Below, piece after piece: positions 45,491-56,004 of a stretch of DNA of 64,000 nt. The notes under the pieces were generated by a model that saw nothing but the letters and a program-made list of their open reading frames with translations, was not told the DNA's origin and searched no databases. The first letter of the stretch is position 1, and every line of letters begins with the position of its first letter. The DNA lies in assembly GCA_017302615.1 (NCBI GenBank), contig JAFLDB010000002.1:248001-312000 (forward strand), given 5' to 3'. Source of the DNA: Sphingomonadales bacterium. GTDB taxonomy: Bacteria > Pseudomonadota > Alphaproteobacteria > Sphingomonadales > Sphingomonadaceae. A program made the translations under genes and the position numbers.

Positions 45491-46695
45491 CCGGCGAGGA
45501 ACAGGAAGGTCGCGTCGAAGAGCCGCCGATCGATCCCGACAGCGCGGTGAAGCTGCGCGGCGAACCGCCGCGCGTGATGCGGCTATCCCGGAAAGCCATC
45601 GGCATCGCATCTGCCAGCGGGTTTGCGCTGGTCGGCGGGGCCCTGATCTATGCTCTGCAACCGGCGGGACAGAAGGGCGCAGCCGAACTCTACAACACCG
45701 ATGGCGTCGCCGTGGCCGACAATCTTGCAGGCGCGCCCAAGGACTACGGGCAGGTGCCCAAGCTCGGTCCGCCTCTGCCCGGCGATCTTGGCAAGCCAAT
45801 CCTTGATGCGCAGCGGCGCGGTGATGTTGCAGCCCTGCCGCCGAATGGCGCGCAGCCGTCGACCTCCCCGCCGAACGCGGCGGCCAGTGCAGCCGATGCG
45901 GCCCGTCAGCACGCCGAACAGGAACGCGAGGCCGCGCGAGGCAGTCGCCTCTTTTTCGGTGGTGCATCGCCGACAAATGCTGGCGCCGGGTTCGCTGGAT
46001 TACCTGCCGCGGCCGCCGGAACACCCGACACAGCTCATGCTGCAGGAACCCAGGGTGAAGCTGGCCGCAAACAGGCGTTTCTCGAGCGCGCCACCGATCG
46101 CCGCACCGTGTCCGCCGAACGGCTGACCGGACTGGCATCGACGCACGTCGTTCAGGCAGGCTCGGTCATTCCGGCGGCGCTGATCACCGGCATCCGCTCG
46201 GACCTTCCGGGGTTGGTCACCGCGCAGGTCACCCAGAACGTCTATGACAGCCCGACCGGGCGTATCCTGCTGATCCCGCAAGGTTCGCGGCTGATCGGCG
46301 ATTACGATGCCGATGTCGCGTTCGGACAGAGTCGAATCCTGCTTGCCTGGAACCGGCTGATCCTTCCCGATGGTAGGTCGCTCGTGCTGGAGCGCCAACC
46401 CGCATCCGACCCGCGTGGTTTTGCCGGACTGCAAGACGGCACTGACTACCATTGGGGCGGTGTGCTCAAGGCCGCGCTGGTCTCGACTCTGCTCGGCGCG
46501 GGCTCGGAGTTCGGCTCGGGCGACGACGGCAATCTGGCACGCGCGTTTCGCCGTGGGACACAGGACAGCATCAATCGCGCCGGAGAGCAGATCGTGTCGC
46601 GCGAGCTGAATGTCCGACCGACGCTGACCATCCGGCCCGGATTTCCGGTGCGCATACTGGTGACCCGCGACCTGGTGCTCGGAGGCAGGCAATGA
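45487..46695 (+). CDS. trbI: TrbI/VirB10 core complex protein
   Basis: 402 aa. One membrane helix (residues about 36-53), a proline/alanine-rich periplasmic linker, and the VirB10 beta-barrel domain (VIPAALITGIRSDLPGLVTAQV, VYDSPTGRILLIPQGSRLIGDYD). Spans both membranes and senses the ATPases. Its stop overlaps the DUF2274 start by 4 nt. Confidence 0.94.
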   Translation: MTGEEQEGRVEEPPIDPDSAVKLRGEPPRVMRLSRKAIGIASASGFALVGGALIYALQPAGQKGAAELYNTDGVAVADNLAGAPKDYGQVPKLGPPLPGDLGKPILDAQRRGDVAALPPNGAQPSTSPPNAAASAADAARQHAEQEREAARGSRLFFGGASPTNAGAGFAGLPAAAAGTPDTAHAAGTQGEAGRKQAFLERATDRRTVSAERLTGLASTHVVQAGSVIPAALITGIRSDLPGLVTAQVTQNVYDSPTGRILLIPQGSRLIGDYDADVAFGQSRILLAWNRLILPDGRSLVLERQPASDPRGFAGLQDGTDYHWGGVLKAALVSTLLGAGSEFGSGDDGNLARAFRRGTQDSINRAGEQIVSRELNVRPTLTIRPGFPVRILVTRDLVLGGRQ

Positions 46696-46919
46696 CCCGG
46701 CTTAAGCTGGCCGACCTTGCCGACGAAAAGCCCGTGCGACTGACGGTCGAGGTGTCGGCGCGGCTGCACCGTGAACTGGTGTCATATGCCGCAGCATTGA
46801 ACGGTGGTGATGCCAAGGGGGCGCCAGCACCCGAACGGCTGATCGGGCCGATGATCGAGCGGTTCATTGCGACCGACCGCAGTTTTGCCAAGACGCGGCG
46901 GTCGGCTCAGCCGGGGTAA
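46692..46919 (+). CDS. DUF2274 protein
   Basis: 75 aa, last gene of the trb operon, as is usual for DUF2274. KPVRLTVEVSARLHRELVSYAAAL suggests a ribbon-helix-helix-like fold, hence a possible DNA-binding role. Its 3' end overlaps the convergent LysR gene by 13 nt. Confidence 0.85.
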   Translation: MTRLKLADLADEKPVRLTVEVSARLHRELVSYAAALNGGDAKGAPAPERLIGPMIERFIATDRSFAKTRRSAQPG

Positions 46920-47812
46920 CGTTCTTCGATCAGCTTGAAGAAGTGCTTGAGCGCCGGGTTTTCGTTATCCTCGCGCCAGTAGAGGGCATATTCCAGCCGG
47001 GCAGGCCCGGACGGGTCGTTGATCTCACGGAAGTGCAGATCTTGCCATGGAACGCCCTGCGAGGCTTCGGTGGCAATGGAGATGAAGCGCTTGGCGGCGA
47101 TCATGCTCAGCACGCTCTCCTGGCTGGTATCCTGATAGATAACAGCGGGCCTGAAACCCTGCTCAGTCAATCGGGCGGAAATCAGATTGCCCAGGATCGG
47201 TCCAAGCCCGTTGCTTGAGACGACGAAAACTTCGCGGCGAAGATCCTGCCAGTAGATCCGCTCCTTCGAAAGCAGGTCGCTGTCGCCAAGGAGGACTGCG
47301 AACAGCCGCTCGGACCAGAGCGGCTTTGACAACAGCCCGTCTTCGCCCAGGCCGATTGGGACCACACCCACATCCATGGTTTGCGATTGCAGTCCGTGGA
47401 CGATCTTTTCGGGCCCGCCTTCAATTCCGTCGAACTGCACTTCGGGGAAGCGCGAAAGATAATCGGAGAACGCCAATTTGAGGTTGCCTGACATGAGTGA
47501 CGAGCAGTAACCGACCGCCAATCGGCCTTGCAGGCCATAGCTCACATTGCGTGCAGTGATCTGAAGGTTGTCGAGGTCGGTAACGATGCGGCGCGCTTGC
47601 TCGATGAACACCTTGCCATTCTCGGTCACCTCGGCCCCGCGTGTAGTGCGCTCGAACAACTTTATGCCAAGCCGGATCTCCATATCCTTCACTTTGCGGC
47701 TGAGCGTTGACTGCTTCATCCCGAGCGTAGCCGCTGCGCGGGCAAAGCTCTGACTGTCGGCCGTGAGTACGGCATAACGAAGTTGACGGACCTCTATGCC
47801 AATATTATGCAA
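46907..47812 (-). CDS. LysR-family transcriptional regulator
   Basis: 301 aa. N-terminal winged HTH (RQLRYAVLTADSQSFARAAATLGMKQSTLSRKVKDME) and a C-terminal substrate-binding domain. LysR genes at this spot, convergent with the trb operon, occur in many related sphingomonad elements, so it is probably part of the backbone rather than cargo. Its effector and targets are unknown. The promoter faces the AT-rich gap at 47813-48022. Confidence 0.9.
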   Translation of the reverse strand: MHNIGIEVRQLRYAVLTADSQSFARAAATLGMKQSTLSRKVKDMEIRLGIKLFERTTRGAEVTENGKVFIEQARRIVTDLDNLQITARNVSYGLQGRLAVGYCSSLMSGNLKLAFSDYLSRFPEVQFDGIEGGPEKIVHGLQSQTMDVGVVPIGLGEDGLLSKPLWSERLFAVLLGDSDLLSKERIYWQDLRREVFVVSSNGLGPILGNLISARLTEQGFRPAVIYQDTSQESVLSMIAAKRFISIATEASQGVPWQDLHFREINDPSGPARLEYALYWREDNENPALKHFFKLIEERYPG

Positions 47813-48022
47813 TCAAATGTCCTTAAACTGAAATACAATTTGATAATCGAGCGTAATATAATAAACGTCATTCAATGTGTCGTTGCCGAACCAAGTACTC
47901 TCATATGATTTATAGATATCAATGATCACGGTCATATATGCGAAATCACAATCTCTAATTTTGCAGACAAGCGTCTCTATTTATTTTTCACGCTAACTGT
48001 TCGAATTCGTTGAGTAGATTTC
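47813..48022. promoter_or_regulatory. AT-rich intergenic region between LysR gene and the Cus operon
   Basis: 210 nt, visibly AT-rich against its surroundings, with no gene. It must hold the LysR promoter. Short near-palindromes such as CATATG and GATATC are visible, but no firm operator could be picked. Confidence 0.4.
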
Positions 48023-51000
48023 TCAATCGACCTCTTCTTCCGACCTTGGGGCGCGGCTGGAACGGCGACGCATCAAGAGGTACGCGGCAGGGATGACGAG
48101 CATCGACAGGAGCGGCGCCGTTATCATGCCTCCAACCATCGGTGCTGCGATCCGGCTCATCACTTCCGAACCAGTGCCACTTCCGACAAGCACAGGAAAA
48201 AGGCCCGCCAGGATGACGGCGACCGTCATGGCTTTGGGTCGCACTCGCAGGAGCGCACCCTCGCGTACCGCAGCAGCGACATCGCCGTCTTCCCGCGCTT
48301 CAAGTGCGTGCTTGAGGTAGATCAGCATCACCACGCCGAACTCGGCCGAGACCCCGGCGAGAGCGATAAAGCCAACGGCAGTGGCGACCGACTGGTTGTA
48401 ACCGAACCAGTAAAGCAGCCAGAGTCCCCCGGCCAGAGCAAAGGGCAGGGTTCCCATGATCAGAAGTGCTTCGTCCCAGCGACGGAAAGTGAGGTAGAGA
48501 AGCGCGAAGATGATCGCGAGCGTGACCGGCACCACCAGTTTCATCCGCTCCTTGGCGCGGACCAGAAACTCATACTGGCCAGTGTAGGAAATGCTGACGC
48601 CTGGAGGCAGCTTTATCTTGGCGGTGATCGCCCGATTGATGTCTGAGACGAGTGTCTGCATGTCGCTCGAACGACCATCGACATAGATCCATGTGACCGG
48701 TCTGCCGTTTTCGCTGCGGAGCATCGGCGGTCCATCGCTGACACGGACGGTTGCGACTGTGCCGAGCGTAATCTGTTGCCCGGAGGGGGTGAATACGGGA
48801 AGATTGGCCAGCTTGCCTAAGCTATCGCGCAGTTCTCGCGGATAGCGCACACTGATGGGGTAGCGCGCCAGCCCTTCGACGGTCTGGCTGATGTTCTCGC
48901 CGCCGATCGCCGACGCAACCACATCGTGCACATCCGCAACATTCAGCCCAAATCGGGAAGCGGAGGCACGGTCCACCTGAACGTCGATATACCGACCACC
49001 GCTGAGCCGTTCAGCCAGTGCGGATGAGACACCCGGAACTGCGCGAACCACACCCTCTATGCTTTTGGCCGTACGGTTTATTTCGGCGAGGTTAGAACCG
49101 GCCACTTTGATTCCGATGGGGCTTTTGATCCCGGTTGCCAGCATATCGATCCGGTTTCGGATCGGGGGAATCCAAAAATTGGCGAGGCCGGGCACCTTCA
49201 CCCGTGCGTCCAGCTCCTCAACCAACTTTGCAGGCGTCATTCCTGGCCGCCACTGGTCGACAGGTTTGAACCGGATGGTCGTTTCGAACATCTCGAGTGG
49301 AGCAGGATCCGTCGCGCTATCGGCCCGCCCTGACTTTCCGAACACCGTCTCGACTTCGGGGACTGATTTAATCAGCCTGTTTGTCTGCTGAAGGAGGCGG
49401 CCCGCCTCTGCCGCCGACAAGCCAGGCAAAGCCGAAGGCATGTAGAGTAGATCGCCCTCGTTCATCTGGGGCAAGAATTCGCCGCCGATACGCGAAGCGG
49501 GCCATAAACTGCTTGCGAACACGAGCGCTGCGATCAGCAGCGTTCGCTTGGGGCGGGCCAGGACCCAGTCAATGGCCGGGCGATACATCCGCGAGAGCCA
49601 CCGGTTGATCGGGTTGGCCTCTTCGCTCGGGATTTTCCCCTTGATCAGCAATCCCATCAACACCGGGATCAGTGTGATCGACAGGAAAGCGGCCGCTGCC
49701 ATCGCATAGGTCTTGGTGAACGCCAGCGGAGTGAACAGTCGTCCTTCCTGACCCTGCAACGTAAAGATGGGGATGAAGGAAAACGTGATGATCAGCAGGC
49801 TCAGGAACAGTGCTGGCCCCACTTCGGCCGCCGCCTCAGTGACAAGCGCCCACCGCGCCCGCGAATCGAGTTTTTGATCGGGATGTTCGTGTTGCCAGCG
49901 TTCGAGATGCTTATGGGCATTCTCGATCATGACCACAGCCGCATCGACCATAGCGCCGATTGCGATGGCGATTCCCCCGAGCGACAGGATGTTCGCGTTG
50001 AGCCCCTGCAACCGCATGACGATAAAGGCTATGAGGATGCCAAGAGGCAGCGTGAGGATCGCGACCAGCGCCGATCGTGCATGCCAGAGGAACAGTCCGC
50101 AGACCGCGGCGACGATCAGGAACTCTTCGAGCAGTTTGCCGGTCAGGTTTTCAACTGCCCTGTCAATCAGACCCGACCGATCATAGACAGTAACAACCTC
50201 GACGCCCGGTGGCAGACTCTTCTTGAGGTCATCGAACTTTTGCCGGACCCCTTCGATGACCGCGCGTGCGTTTTGCCCTTGGCGCATAACGATGACACCC
50301 CCGGCAACTTCACCTTCGCCATTGAGTTCGGCAATGCCGCGGCGCATTTCGGGGCCGACTTGAACCGTGGCGATATCGCCAATCGTTATCGGTACCCCGC
50401 CGGCAGCGGTGCGGATCGGGACGAGCCCGAAATCGTCGAGCGAACTTAGATAGCCACTGGCCCGGACGGTATACTCGGCACCAGCCATCTCGACAGTTGC
50501 CCCGCCTGTTTCCTGGTTGGCCCGGCGAAGAGCGTCAGCAACCTCTTGCGGCGAAATCCCGTAACCAGCGAGCTTCTGCGGATCGACGATCACCTGATAT
50601 TGTCGGACCATGCCGCCGATAGCAGCGACCTCCGCCACGCCCGGGACCGTCTTGAGTTCGAAGCGCAGGAACCAGTCCTGGATACTCCGTAACTGCGCGA
50701 GGTCATGCTTGCCGCTGCGATCGACCAGCGCGTATTCGTAGACCCAGCCTACACCGGTCGCATCGGGACCGAGCGTGGCCTTGGCACCCGTCGGCAACCG
50801 GCTCTGCACCTGGCTGAGATATTCCAGAACCCGGCTGCGCGCCCAATAGAGGTCGGTGCCATCTTCGAACAGCACATAGACGTAACTGTCGCCGGTAAAC
50901 GAGTAGCCGCGCACAATCCTCGCACCCGGTACCGACAACATGGTTGTCGCAACCGGAGTGGTAATCTGATTTTCGATGATTTGTGGAGCCTGGCCCGGCC

Positions 51001-51157
51001 AGCTGGTCCGGATAATCACCTGGACGTCCGACAGGTCCGGGAGCGCATCGACCGGCGTGGTCCGGGCCGCGGCCAGTCCGAGTGCCGTGAGGACCAATGC
51101 CGCTGCAAGAACGAAGCCGCGCGCGCGTACCGAAGCCCTGATGATTGCGGCAATCAC
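48023..51157 (-). CDS. cusA: CusA-type Cu(I)/Ag(I) RND efflux pump
   Basis: 1044 aa from a GTG at 51157 that overlaps the cusB stop (GTGA). Transmembrane helix 4 carries [20 protein letters not shown], the monovalent-metal (CusA/SilA) form, in contrast to the DFGLIVDG form in the pump at 12660. It exports Cu(I) or Ag(I) by proton antiport. Last gene of a compact cusCBA operon on the minus strand. Confidence 0.93.
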   Translation of the reverse strand: MIAAIIRASVRARGFVLAAALVLTALGLAAARTTPVDALPDLSDVQVIIRTSWPGQAPQIIENQITTPVATTMLSVPGARIVRGYSFTGDSYVYVLFEDGTDLYWARSRVLEYLSQVQSRLPTGAKATLGPDATGVGWVYEYALVDRSGKHDLAQLRSIQDWFLRFELKTVPGVAEVAAIGGMVRQYQVIVDPQKLAGYGISPQEVADALRRANQETGGATVEMAGAEYTVRASGYLSSLDDFGLVPIRTAAGGVPITIGDIATVQVGPEMRRGIAELNGEGEVAGGVIVMRQGQNARAVIEGVRQKFDDLKKSLPPGVEVVTVYDRSGLIDRAVENLTGKLLEEFLIVAAVCGLFLWHARSALVAILTLPLGILIAFIVMRLQGLNANILSLGGIAIAIGAMVDAAVVMIENAHKHLERWQHEHPDQKLDSRARWALVTEAAAEVGPALFLSLLIITFSFIPIFTLQGQEGRLFTPLAFTKTYAMAAAAFLSITLIPVLMGLLIKGKIPSEEANPINRWLSRMYRPAIDWVLARPKRTLLIAALVFASSLWPASRIGGEFLPQMNEGDLLYMPSALPGLSAAEAGRLLQQTNRLIKSVPEVETVFGKSGRADSATDPAPLEMFETTIRFKPVDQWRPGMTPAKLVEELDARVKVPGLANFWIPPIRNRIDMLATGIKSPIGIKVAGSNLAEINRTAKSIEGVVRAVPGVSSALAERLSGGRYIDVQVDRASASRFGLNVADVHDVVASAIGGENISQTVEGLARYPISVRYPRELRDSLGKLANLPVFTPSGQQITLGTVATVRVSDGPPMLRSENGRPVTWIYVDGRSSDMQTLVSDINRAITAKIKLPPGVSISYTGQYEFLVRAKERMKLVVPVTLAIIFALLYLTFRRWDEALLIMGTLPFALAGGLWLLYWFGYNQSVATAVGFIALAGVSAEFGVVMLIYLKHALEAREDGDVAAAVREGALLRVRPKAMTVAVILAGLFPVLVGSGTGSEVMSRIAAPMVGGMITAPLLSMLVIPAAYLLMRRRSSRAPRSEEEVD

Positions 51158-52386
51158 CGGTCACCGCCGATCGGGCGCGCGGCAACACCTGCCAGACTTG
51201 CTTCGGAATCGAGCAGGAACTGAGCCGATGCCACAACCCGTTCATTTGCGGTGAGACCTGCCAAGACTTCGGTCTTGCCGCCGCCCTCGCGTCCAATCCG
51301 GATTTCGGCGGGGCGATATCGTCCCCCCGGTAAAGCGAGCATTACCAAAGTGCGGGTGCCGGTGCGAATGATCGCCTCACTTGGCACCAGCAATCGGGCC
51401 AGACCGTCCTGACCGAAATTCACCTTGGCAAACATGCCAGGCCGTAGCTGGCCCCGGCGATTGGCCAGCTCAATGCGCGCAGTCAGCGTCCGGCTATCGG
51501 CTTGGGCGGTCGGCAAAATCGCCGTGATCGTGCCGTGGAATGTTTCGCCAGGGAAGGCCGCGAACGTGACGGAGGCACCCAGTCCAACCCTAATCTTCTC
51601 AGCTTGGACTTCCGGGACAGCCGCGTTCAGCCAGACTGTTCCGATCCCGCCAACTTGCGCAAGGCTTGCCCCCGCTGGAAGAGTCATCCCGGCTCTCACG
51701 TCAAGAGATTGGATTACGCCCGCTTTGGGCGACCGGATCGTGACCACGTCATGGGTTCGACCAGTGCGCTCAACCTCAGCGATAAGCCCGTCCGACATAC
51801 CCAAGAGCGTCAGGCGTCGGCGCGCTGCGGCGGTCAGGTCCGCCTTGCCCAGCTGTCTGACGGCCAAATATTCAGTCTGCGCACCAGCCCAGTCAGAAAT
51901 CAGCAGATCCGCAATTGGAGTTCCTGCCGCGATGACGTCTCCTGGTGCGCGCCCGTAAACGCGGCTCACGAATCCACCCGAGCGTGCCTGCACGATAGCT
52001 ACTTCGCGCAGATTGAAATCCAGGGTCCCGGTAACCGCCAGATCGGAGGGAAGGACTCCCATTTCGGCGACCACGACACGCATTCCCAGATTCTGCTGAG
52101 CAGCCGGGTCAATTGTGATGCCCGGGCCCATGTCGGGCGCCTCGTCAGCATATTTGGGAATGGTCTTCATTCCCATCGACGATAACGAATTGGGGTTGTC
52201 GTAGCGCTCCTGCGGCACCATCGGATCATACCAATAGAGGACCTTGCGCCCGTCGGCCGCCGATTTGGCCGCGGCGTCGCCGTGGTCGTTGCGTAGGCCA
52301 AGCCAATAACCCGCGCCGCCCGCAGCTATGGCTATTGCCAGCAGCAGCGCGCCCCAGCGCGCTGCGCTCTTCCTGTCCAGCGTCAT
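51154..52386 (-). CDS. cusB: CusB-type periplasmic adaptor
   Basis: 410 aa. Membrane anchor (residues about 12-30), then a heavy-metal-binding segment ([25 protein letters not shown]) with the YWYDPM motif and MGM residues of CusB adaptors, then the lipoyl, coiled-coil and barrel parts of membrane fusion proteins. Receives Cu(I)/Ag(I) and loads the pump. Overlaps both neighbours by 4 nt. Confidence 0.92.
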   Translation of the reverse strand: MTLDRKSAARWGALLLAIAIAAGGAGYWLGLRNDHGDAAAKSAADGRKVLYWYDPMVPQERYDNPNSLSSMGMKTIPKYADEAPDMGPGITIDPAAQQNLGMRVVVAEMGVLPSDLAVTGTLDFNLREVAIVQARSGGFVSRVYGRAPGDVIAAGTPIADLLISDWAGAQTEYLAVRQLGKADLTAAARRRLTLLGMSDGLIAEVERTGRTHDVVTIRSPKAGVIQSLDVRAGMTLPAGASLAQVGGIGTVWLNAAVPEVQAEKIRVGLGASVTFAAFPGETFHGTITAILPTAQADSRTLTARIELANRRGQLRPGMFAKVNFGQDGLARLLVPSEAIIRTGTRTLVMLALPGGRYRPAEIRIGREGGGKTEVLAGLTANERVVASAQFLLDSEASLAGVAARPIGGDR

Positions 52387-53612
52387 GGCTGCACCCTTCC
52401 GTATGTGTAATTGATCCGGATCACGTCGCGTGCGACATCGGCTTCGCGAGCGAGAGCCTCCACTTCGGCCTCAGCCAGGGCGAGCGTCGACAGCAAGGCG
52501 CTGCCGAGATCGAGCCTCCCGGCGGCATAGCTCGCCATGTCCAGTTCGGCGCGGCGCTTGGCGAGAGGCACCAGCGTGCTTCGGGCATTCTCCAGTTGCT
52601 GAACGTGCATGTCATATTCGGCGAGGTCTGCTTCCAGCTCGGCACGCACCTGACGGATCGTCGCATCCCGAGCGAAAAGTGCCTCAGTTTCTTCACTCGC
52701 CCGCGCGGCGATCAAGGGATCTTGGCGCTTTCGTGCGAACAGCGGCAGGTCGACACTAACCCCTACGGAGACCATACCCCCATAGGCTGGATCACGGCGT
52801 CCATAGCTCGCGTTGACTCTCCAGTCCGGTCGCTTTTCAGCCCTTGCCAGTGCGCTTTCCGCCTCGGCGCTGCGGACACCTGCATCGTAGAGTCTCACAC
52901 GAGGCAGCGATTCAATTCCGGCAAAGAGGGCCTGCCGATCGACGGTCAAGGCTGGGGGTTCGCCCGCCAGTTCCGGGTTTGGAACGCCCGTGAAGCGGGC
53001 CAATCTGGCCTTGGCCTTCGCGACTTCTGCCGCCAGCGCACTGCGGCGATCGTTGACCTGAGCGCGCAATTGCGAGGGCTCCAATGCCTGCGATGGGCGT
53101 GCCGACCCGGATGCCAGCCTTGCGGAAACCGTCGATTGGAGGTCATCCAGACTTTCGATCAGGCGATCGAGCTGTCCAAGGCGCCGCTCGGCATAGTACA
53201 GGTCGATCCAGGCGAGCGCAGTTTGGACCTGGACACTTTGCGCTTCCGCAGCTTGGCCCGCCTCCGCCAGGCCAATATCGGCCTGCGCCCGCTGGGCACG
53301 AGCGCGTCGTTTGGCGGGGTTTGGGAAAGCTTGCTCCACCCCGATCCGCTCCATGGTCATACCTTCACGCGTAAAGCTGAAAGCCGGCGGCCCGGAGATC
53401 GGATAGTTCTCCAAGGCGACGTTGATCGTCGGATCCGGCAGCTGATCTGCGGCGATTGCGGCCGATTGGCTTGCTTGTACCTTGGCTTCGCTGGCACGAA
53501 CCGAAGGCGCATCCTCTACCGCGCGGGTTACAGCTTCTTCGAAGGTCATTGGCTGTCCGACCGCAAGAGCCGGCACAACCAACAAAGGCAAAGCGAGAAA
53601 TCGTGTCTTCAA
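52383..53612 (-). CDS. cusC: CusC-type outer-membrane efflux channel
   Basis: 409 aa, TolC/OEP family. Signal peptide MKTRFLALPLLVVPALAVG, then two coiled-coil repeats rich in Ala, Gln and Glu. First gene of the copper/silver efflux operon; its promoter lies in the 480-nt gap shared with the cytochrome operon. No periplasmic CusF-like chaperone gene and no dedicated CusRS pair is seen in the window. Confidence 0.9.
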   Translation of the reverse strand: MKTRFLALPLLVVPALAVGQPMTFEEAVTRAVEDAPSVRASEAKVQASQSAAIAADQLPDPTINVALENYPISGPPAFSFTREGMTMERIGVEQAFPNPAKRRARAQRAQADIGLAEAGQAAEAQSVQVQTALAWIDLYYAERRLGQLDRLIESLDDLQSTVSARLASGSARPSQALEPSQLRAQVNDRRSALAAEVAKAKARLARFTGVPNPELAGEPPALTVDRQALFAGIESLPRVRLYDAGVRSAEAESALARAEKRPDWRVNASYGRRDPAYGGMVSVGVSVDLPLFARKRQDPLIAARASEETEALFARDATIRQVRAELEADLAEYDMHVQQLENARSTLVPLAKRRAELDMASYAAGRLDLGSALLSTLALAEAEVEALAREADVARDVIRINYTYGRVQP

Positions 53613-54089
53613 AAAATTGTCCCCTCGTTGGCAGGCTCTGCAGAATCATGATGCGGCCAATCAGAATTAGCCGGACTTGCTCATTGCGCGCGTTCCTGCG
53701 GTATCCAGCCAGACATGAGGCCCGTCCGCCGCTTCACAAGCTAATACGCAGCGCAATGATGCAGCCCTCATCAGCCGCGACCAAAAACAGACTGACAGCC
53801 GGCAACTTGGAGCGGTCGCACCGCAACACCGGCCGAGCGGGCCGCGGCCCTACGAAAACAGAACACGATTGTGCGGAGCCGATCTCGCAGCAATGCGGAC
53901 AATACTTACAGCTTCGGCTAGGCCAAAGTCCTCACAGGAGGTGATTTGGCTAAGAGGGAGGCCTCGCGCCCAAAAGCGCCCCAACCTGAGGGAAGGAACA
54001 ATCCCGCCAATTCATTTCAGCGCGGTAGTCACGCGATACTTGCGCAACTTGGCGTGAGAGGAGCGGATTTGGGAGCGAGGTGTTGCGAC
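53613..54089. promoter_or_regulatory. Divergent intergenic region between cusC and the cytochrome operon
   Basis: About 475 nt with no gene. It holds the cus promoter on one strand and the cytochrome-operon promoter on the other, including a GGAC-type motif at 53896. A strong AGGAGG (53936-53941) in front of a TTG at 53946 could alternatively begin the next protein 48 codons earlier. Confidence 0.45.
53896..53911 (+). promoter_or_regulatory. GGAC-(2-3 nt)-TACTTACAG motif, copy 1 (FixJ-like site candidate)
   Basis: CGGACAATACTTACAG. The reverse complement contains GTAAGTA, similar to the GTAMGTAG-type sites I recall for FixJ. Two more copies are at 57493 and 63843. It sits ahead of the cytochrome operon. 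Confidence 0.5.
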
Positions 54090-55505
54090 ATGCCCGAAAG
54101 AACTTCGCCTGAAGGTTCGCGATACGAACAAAAGCCAGCCTGTGGTGCCAAGCTTCATCGAGCTGCATTTCTCGCCCAGCTGCCGTTTGCGGCACTGGCA
54201 ATCATACTTACGATGTTCCCGCCCCCGGCCAAAGCCGTCCCCGCTTATGTCGACCAGACCGGGCTGAATTGCCAAGCCTGCCACGTCGGAGGGTTCGGAC
54301 CTCAACTGACCCCGATGGGCCGCCAGTTCAAGATCGAAGGCTATACGATGCGCAGCGGCGCAAGCGTTCCGATCTCAGCAGTGGGCGAGGTCTCGTTCAC
54401 ACACACCCGCAAGAATCAGAGCCCGCCGCCTGAAGCAGGCAAGGCCAATAACAACCTGATCCTGGACCGCGGCAGCCTGTTCCTGACGGGCGGCATTGGC
54501 CAGAATTTCGGTGGCTTCGTGGAAGTCGCCTACGACGGGGCGGAGAAGGCCTGGATGCTCGACATGCTCGACCTCCGGGCCGTTACCAAGCGTCAGGTCT
54601 TCGGACAGGACGCTGTATTAGGACTCTCTCTCAACAATTTTCCAACGGTCCAAGACCCCTGGAACACTACTCCGGCTTGGGGTTTCCCTTATTCCCAAAC
54701 CACTATTTCAAGGACGCCGGGGGCAACTCCACTCATCAACGGAAAACTGGGCGGCAATACCTTGGGTCTGACTGCCTACGCCTGGATCGGGCAAAAATTC
54801 TATCTCGAAGGCGGCGCCTATTCCAGTCCTCGCGCTGGCACGCTCCAGTGGATTGGAATCGATCCGAACGATCCCGGCGACATCAAGGGGTTGGCACCTT
54901 ACGGCAGGGTGGCTTGGCAAGGACCATTAAGCGGCGGCACGGCTCACGTGGGAGCCTATTTTCTTCAAGCGCGCATTCGTCCGCAGCGCGACCGGACCAC
55001 CGCTCTCTCGGACCGCTACACCGACTTTGGCGTCGATGCATCCTGGCAAAAGGCGCTGGGGTCGGGAGACGCGCTCTCTGCGCAGCTGCGCTACACTCGC
55101 GAAAATGGCGAGCTCCAGGCAAGTTGCATGCTCGGCTTTGTCGGCCCCGGCGGGAGCGCGGATTGTGCCCGCACGCGGCTCAGCGAAGTGCGGGGCGACA
55201 TCAGCTACAACTGGCGGTCGAAGATCGGCGTCACGGTCGGTGCATTCTCGACCACCGGAACTGCAAACTCGAACTTGTACAGCGGGCCGACCGGCAAGCC
55301 GGACAGCAACGGCCTGTTGGCCCAGCTTGACTACACGCCGTGGGCCGCCGGCAATGGCCCGCTTGGACGCCGCGCCAGCATGCGCGTCGGCGTGCAATAC
55401 ACCGCCTACGGTAAATTCGATGGTGCCCGAAACAATTACGACGGCACCGGCGTCAATGCTTCCGACAACAACGCGCTGAGGGTATTCACATGGCTCGCCT
55501 TCTGA
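54090..55505 (+). CDS. Cyc2-like fused monoheme cytochrome/outer-membrane barrel protein
   Basis: 471 aa from ATG 54090. Signal peptide ending near PPPAKA, then the single heme motif NCQACH (Cys61-x-x-Cys64-His65), followed by GPQLTPMGRQFKIEGYTM. This CxxCH plus PxLxxxGRxFKxxGY order marks Cyc2-type fused cytochrome-porins, in which the N-terminal heme domain plugs a C-terminal barrel. The remaining ~390 residues alternate polar and hydrophobic strands and end in Phe (FTWLAF), as outer-membrane barrels do. In iron oxidisers, Cyc2 takes electrons from extracellular Fe(II). The donor here is unknown; it sits divergent from copper efflux. The function is inferred from architecture only. Confidence 0.75.
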   Translation: MPERTSPEGSRYEQKPACGAKLHRAAFLAQLPFAALAIILTMFPPPAKAVPAYVDQTGLNCQACHVGGFGPQLTPMGRQFKIEGYTMRSGASVPISAVGEVSFTHTRKNQSPPPEAGKANNNLILDRGSLFLTGGIGQNFGGFVEVAYDGAEKAWMLDMLDLRAVTKRQVFGQDAVLGLSLNNFPTVQDPWNTTPAWGFPYSQTTISRTPGATPLINGKLGGNTLGLTAYAWIGQKFYLEGGAYSSPRAGTLQWIGIDPNDPGDIKGLAPYGRVAWQGPLSGGTAHVGAYFLQARIRPQRDRTTALSDRYTDFGVDASWQKALGSGDALSAQLRYTRENGELQASCMLGFVGPGGSADCARTRLSEVRGDISYNWRSKIGVTVGAFSTTGTANSNLYSGPTGKPDSNGLLAQLDYTPWAAGNGPLGRRASMRVGVQYTAYGKFDGARNNYDGTGVNASDNNALRVFTWLAF

Positions 55506-55882
55506 AAGTTCTGGGATTAGCTGCGGGTTCGCTGGCTCCGGCCCTGGTTTTCTTTGCGGTTCCGGCGCCGGCCGCCGCGCCGGATGCTGGCGAAGCAGTA
55601 TTCAAGGCCCAGTGTGCGAGTTGCCACAGCGTGACCGCCAGGGGAGGCTCGGCTGTAGGTCCCAGGTTGTCGGGCGTCGTGGGCCGCCGGGCTGGGACCC
55701 AGCCAGGCTTTGCTTACTCGCCTGCCATGAAAGGTTCGGGCGTGACCTGGACGCCGGACCAGCTCAAGCGCTTCCTCGCCAGCCCCGCCCAAAGCATGCG
55801 GGGAAACAGGATGCCCTATGCGGGCCTTCGCGATCCCAAGAAGCTCGATGCTCTGGTCGACTGGCTGGGGAAGCAAAAGTGA
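55490..55882 (+). CDS. Small periplasmic class I cytochrome c
   Basis: 130 aa; overlaps the upstream gene by 16 nt, so it is in the same operon. Signal peptide to about residue 30, heme motif CASCH (Cys42-Cys45-His46), and the probable axial Met108 in RGNRMPYAGL. It resembles cytochrome c550/c2-type carriers and could take electrons from the outer-membrane cytochrome to a periplasmic oxidase or reductase partner, as Cyc1 does for Cyc2. Confidence 0.88.
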   Translation: MARLLKVLGLAAGSLAPALVFFAVPAPAAAPDAGEAVFKAQCASCHSVTARGGSAVGPRLSGVVGRRAGTQPGFAYSPAMKGSGVTWTPDQLKRFLASPAQSMRGNRMPYAGLRDPKKLDALVDWLGKQK

Positions 55883-55954
55883 TCGGGTAGCGCGATAGCG
55901 ACTGGATTGAGCCCGAGCCGCGCGGCCCATTCGTTGCTTCAGCCGCAGACACCA

Positions 55955-55970
55955 CTTGACCTAGGACCAT
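55955..55970 (+). promoter_or_regulatory. CTTGACCT(A/G)GGACCA motif, copy 1
   Basis: CTTGACCTAGGACCAT, 35 bp upstream of the SRPBCC gene; the only other copy is at 57593. It looks like a degenerate FNR/FixK-type box (TTGAC half-site), but symmetry is imperfect. Confidence 0.4.
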
Positions 55971-56004
55971 GGTATAAGCGGCATTGTGCGACCAGAACTG
56001 TGGA

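Noticed and set aside
53946..54089. TTG start with AGGAGG for the Cyc2-like protein, giving 48 extra residues
   Set aside because: The signal peptide is well placed only with ATG 54090; the extra part is basic and would disrupt secretion. Kept as an alternative, not the call.
55899..55908. CGACTGGATT matches the inverse of part of the tRNA-Arg 3' end, a possible attR
   Set aside because: Only 10 bp match, with unmatched flanks and no integrase nearby; likely chance.
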